NCBI GenBank assembly: GCA_045538175.1 | Contig: JAZSQZ010000103.1 | Span: forward strand, 1 to 5,707 | DNA length: 5,707 bases | Origin: JAZSQZ01 sp045538175 | Lineage (GTDB): Bacteria > Bacillota > Clostridia > Christensenellales > UBA1242 | Direction: 5' to 3' | In this document: positions 5,628 to 5,707 of the stretch, piece after piece | Numbering within the stretch: position 1 is the first letter of the stretch | How the letters are laid out: every line of letters starts with the position of its first letter | Notes under the pieces: model-generated | Told to the model about the DNA's origin: nothing | The model's input: only the letters and a program-made list of their open reading frames with translations | Database searches by the model: none | Program-made: the position numbers and the translations under genes

Positions 5628-5707
5628 ATGAATGTAGCAAGTTTAAAAAACAAAAATGTAATTTTTCAAATCTTAAAGGGAATTCTTGTTGCAGTTTGTT
5701 TTTCGCT
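5628..5707 (+). CDS. Probable small membrane protein, N-terminal part (cut by window edge); possibly TIGR04086 family
   Basis: Only 26 full codons are visible: a polar, basic start (MNVASLKNKNVIFQ) followed by ILKGILVAVCFS, which looks like the beginning of a membrane helix. The strong ribosome binding site and the open frame to the edge support a real gene. In Clostridia the gene after tgt-yajC is often a hydrophobic protein of the TIGR04086 family with a start of the type ILKGxLIA; that is from memory of gene order and the resemblance is short, so the family name is a guess. A weak alternative is a secretion signal or another integral membrane protein. The full sequence to the right of the window would settle it. 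Confidence 0.6.
   Translation, partial: MNVASLKNKNVIFQILKGILVAVCFS

Noticed and set aside
5338..5640. Minus-strand Ser/Phe/Val-rich frame opposite the yajC tail
   Set aside because: It is the complement of Lys/Glu repeats and runs through the terminator hairpin.

Overview
The window looks like an ordinary core-chromosome segment of an AT-rich, low-GC Firmicute, most likely a member of the Clostridia. The evidence is the gene order ruvC-ruvA-ruvB-queA-tgt-yajC, the strong purine-rich Shine-Dalgarno sites, the A/T-rich codon choice, and the presence of RuvC. Most Bacilli lack RuvC and use RecU instead. All reading frames fit the standard bacterial code. No mobile element, RNA gene, CRISPR array or toxin/defence locus was seen.

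Layout. Positions 1-416 hold the N-terminal 138 codons of a strongly acidic protein on the minus strand that I do not recognise; it runs off the left edge. Positions 417-557 are a compact divergent intergenic region with one well-formed sigma-A-type promoter in each direction. Positions 558-4884 are a tight plus-strand operon: ruvC (TTG start), ruvA, ruvB, queA and tgt, with gaps of 8, 3, -8 (overlap) and 16 bases. Positions 4885-4969 carry a 14-bp direct repeat and an extended -10 promoter that drives yajC (4970-5557). This YajC has a long Lys/Glu-rich tail. A clear intrinsic terminator follows (5577-5608), and then the start of a further plus-strand gene (5628 onward) for a probable small membrane protein.

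How the genes work together. RuvA and RuvB form the branch-migration motor on Holliday junctions and RuvC cuts them, so the first three genes make one complete resolvasome. Tgt and QueA are consecutive tRNA-modification enzymes: Tgt puts preQ1 into position 34 of GUN-anticodon tRNAs and QueA converts it to epoxyqueuosine. YajC is the accessory subunit of the Sec translocon, but secD and secF are not next to it in the part visible here. All catalytic or metal-binding residues I could check in RuvC, RuvB and Tgt are present, so these look like working genes.

I found no convincing new multi-gene system. The items most worth a second look are the unknown acidic divergent protein, the charged tail on YajC, and short repeats lying inside the promoters.
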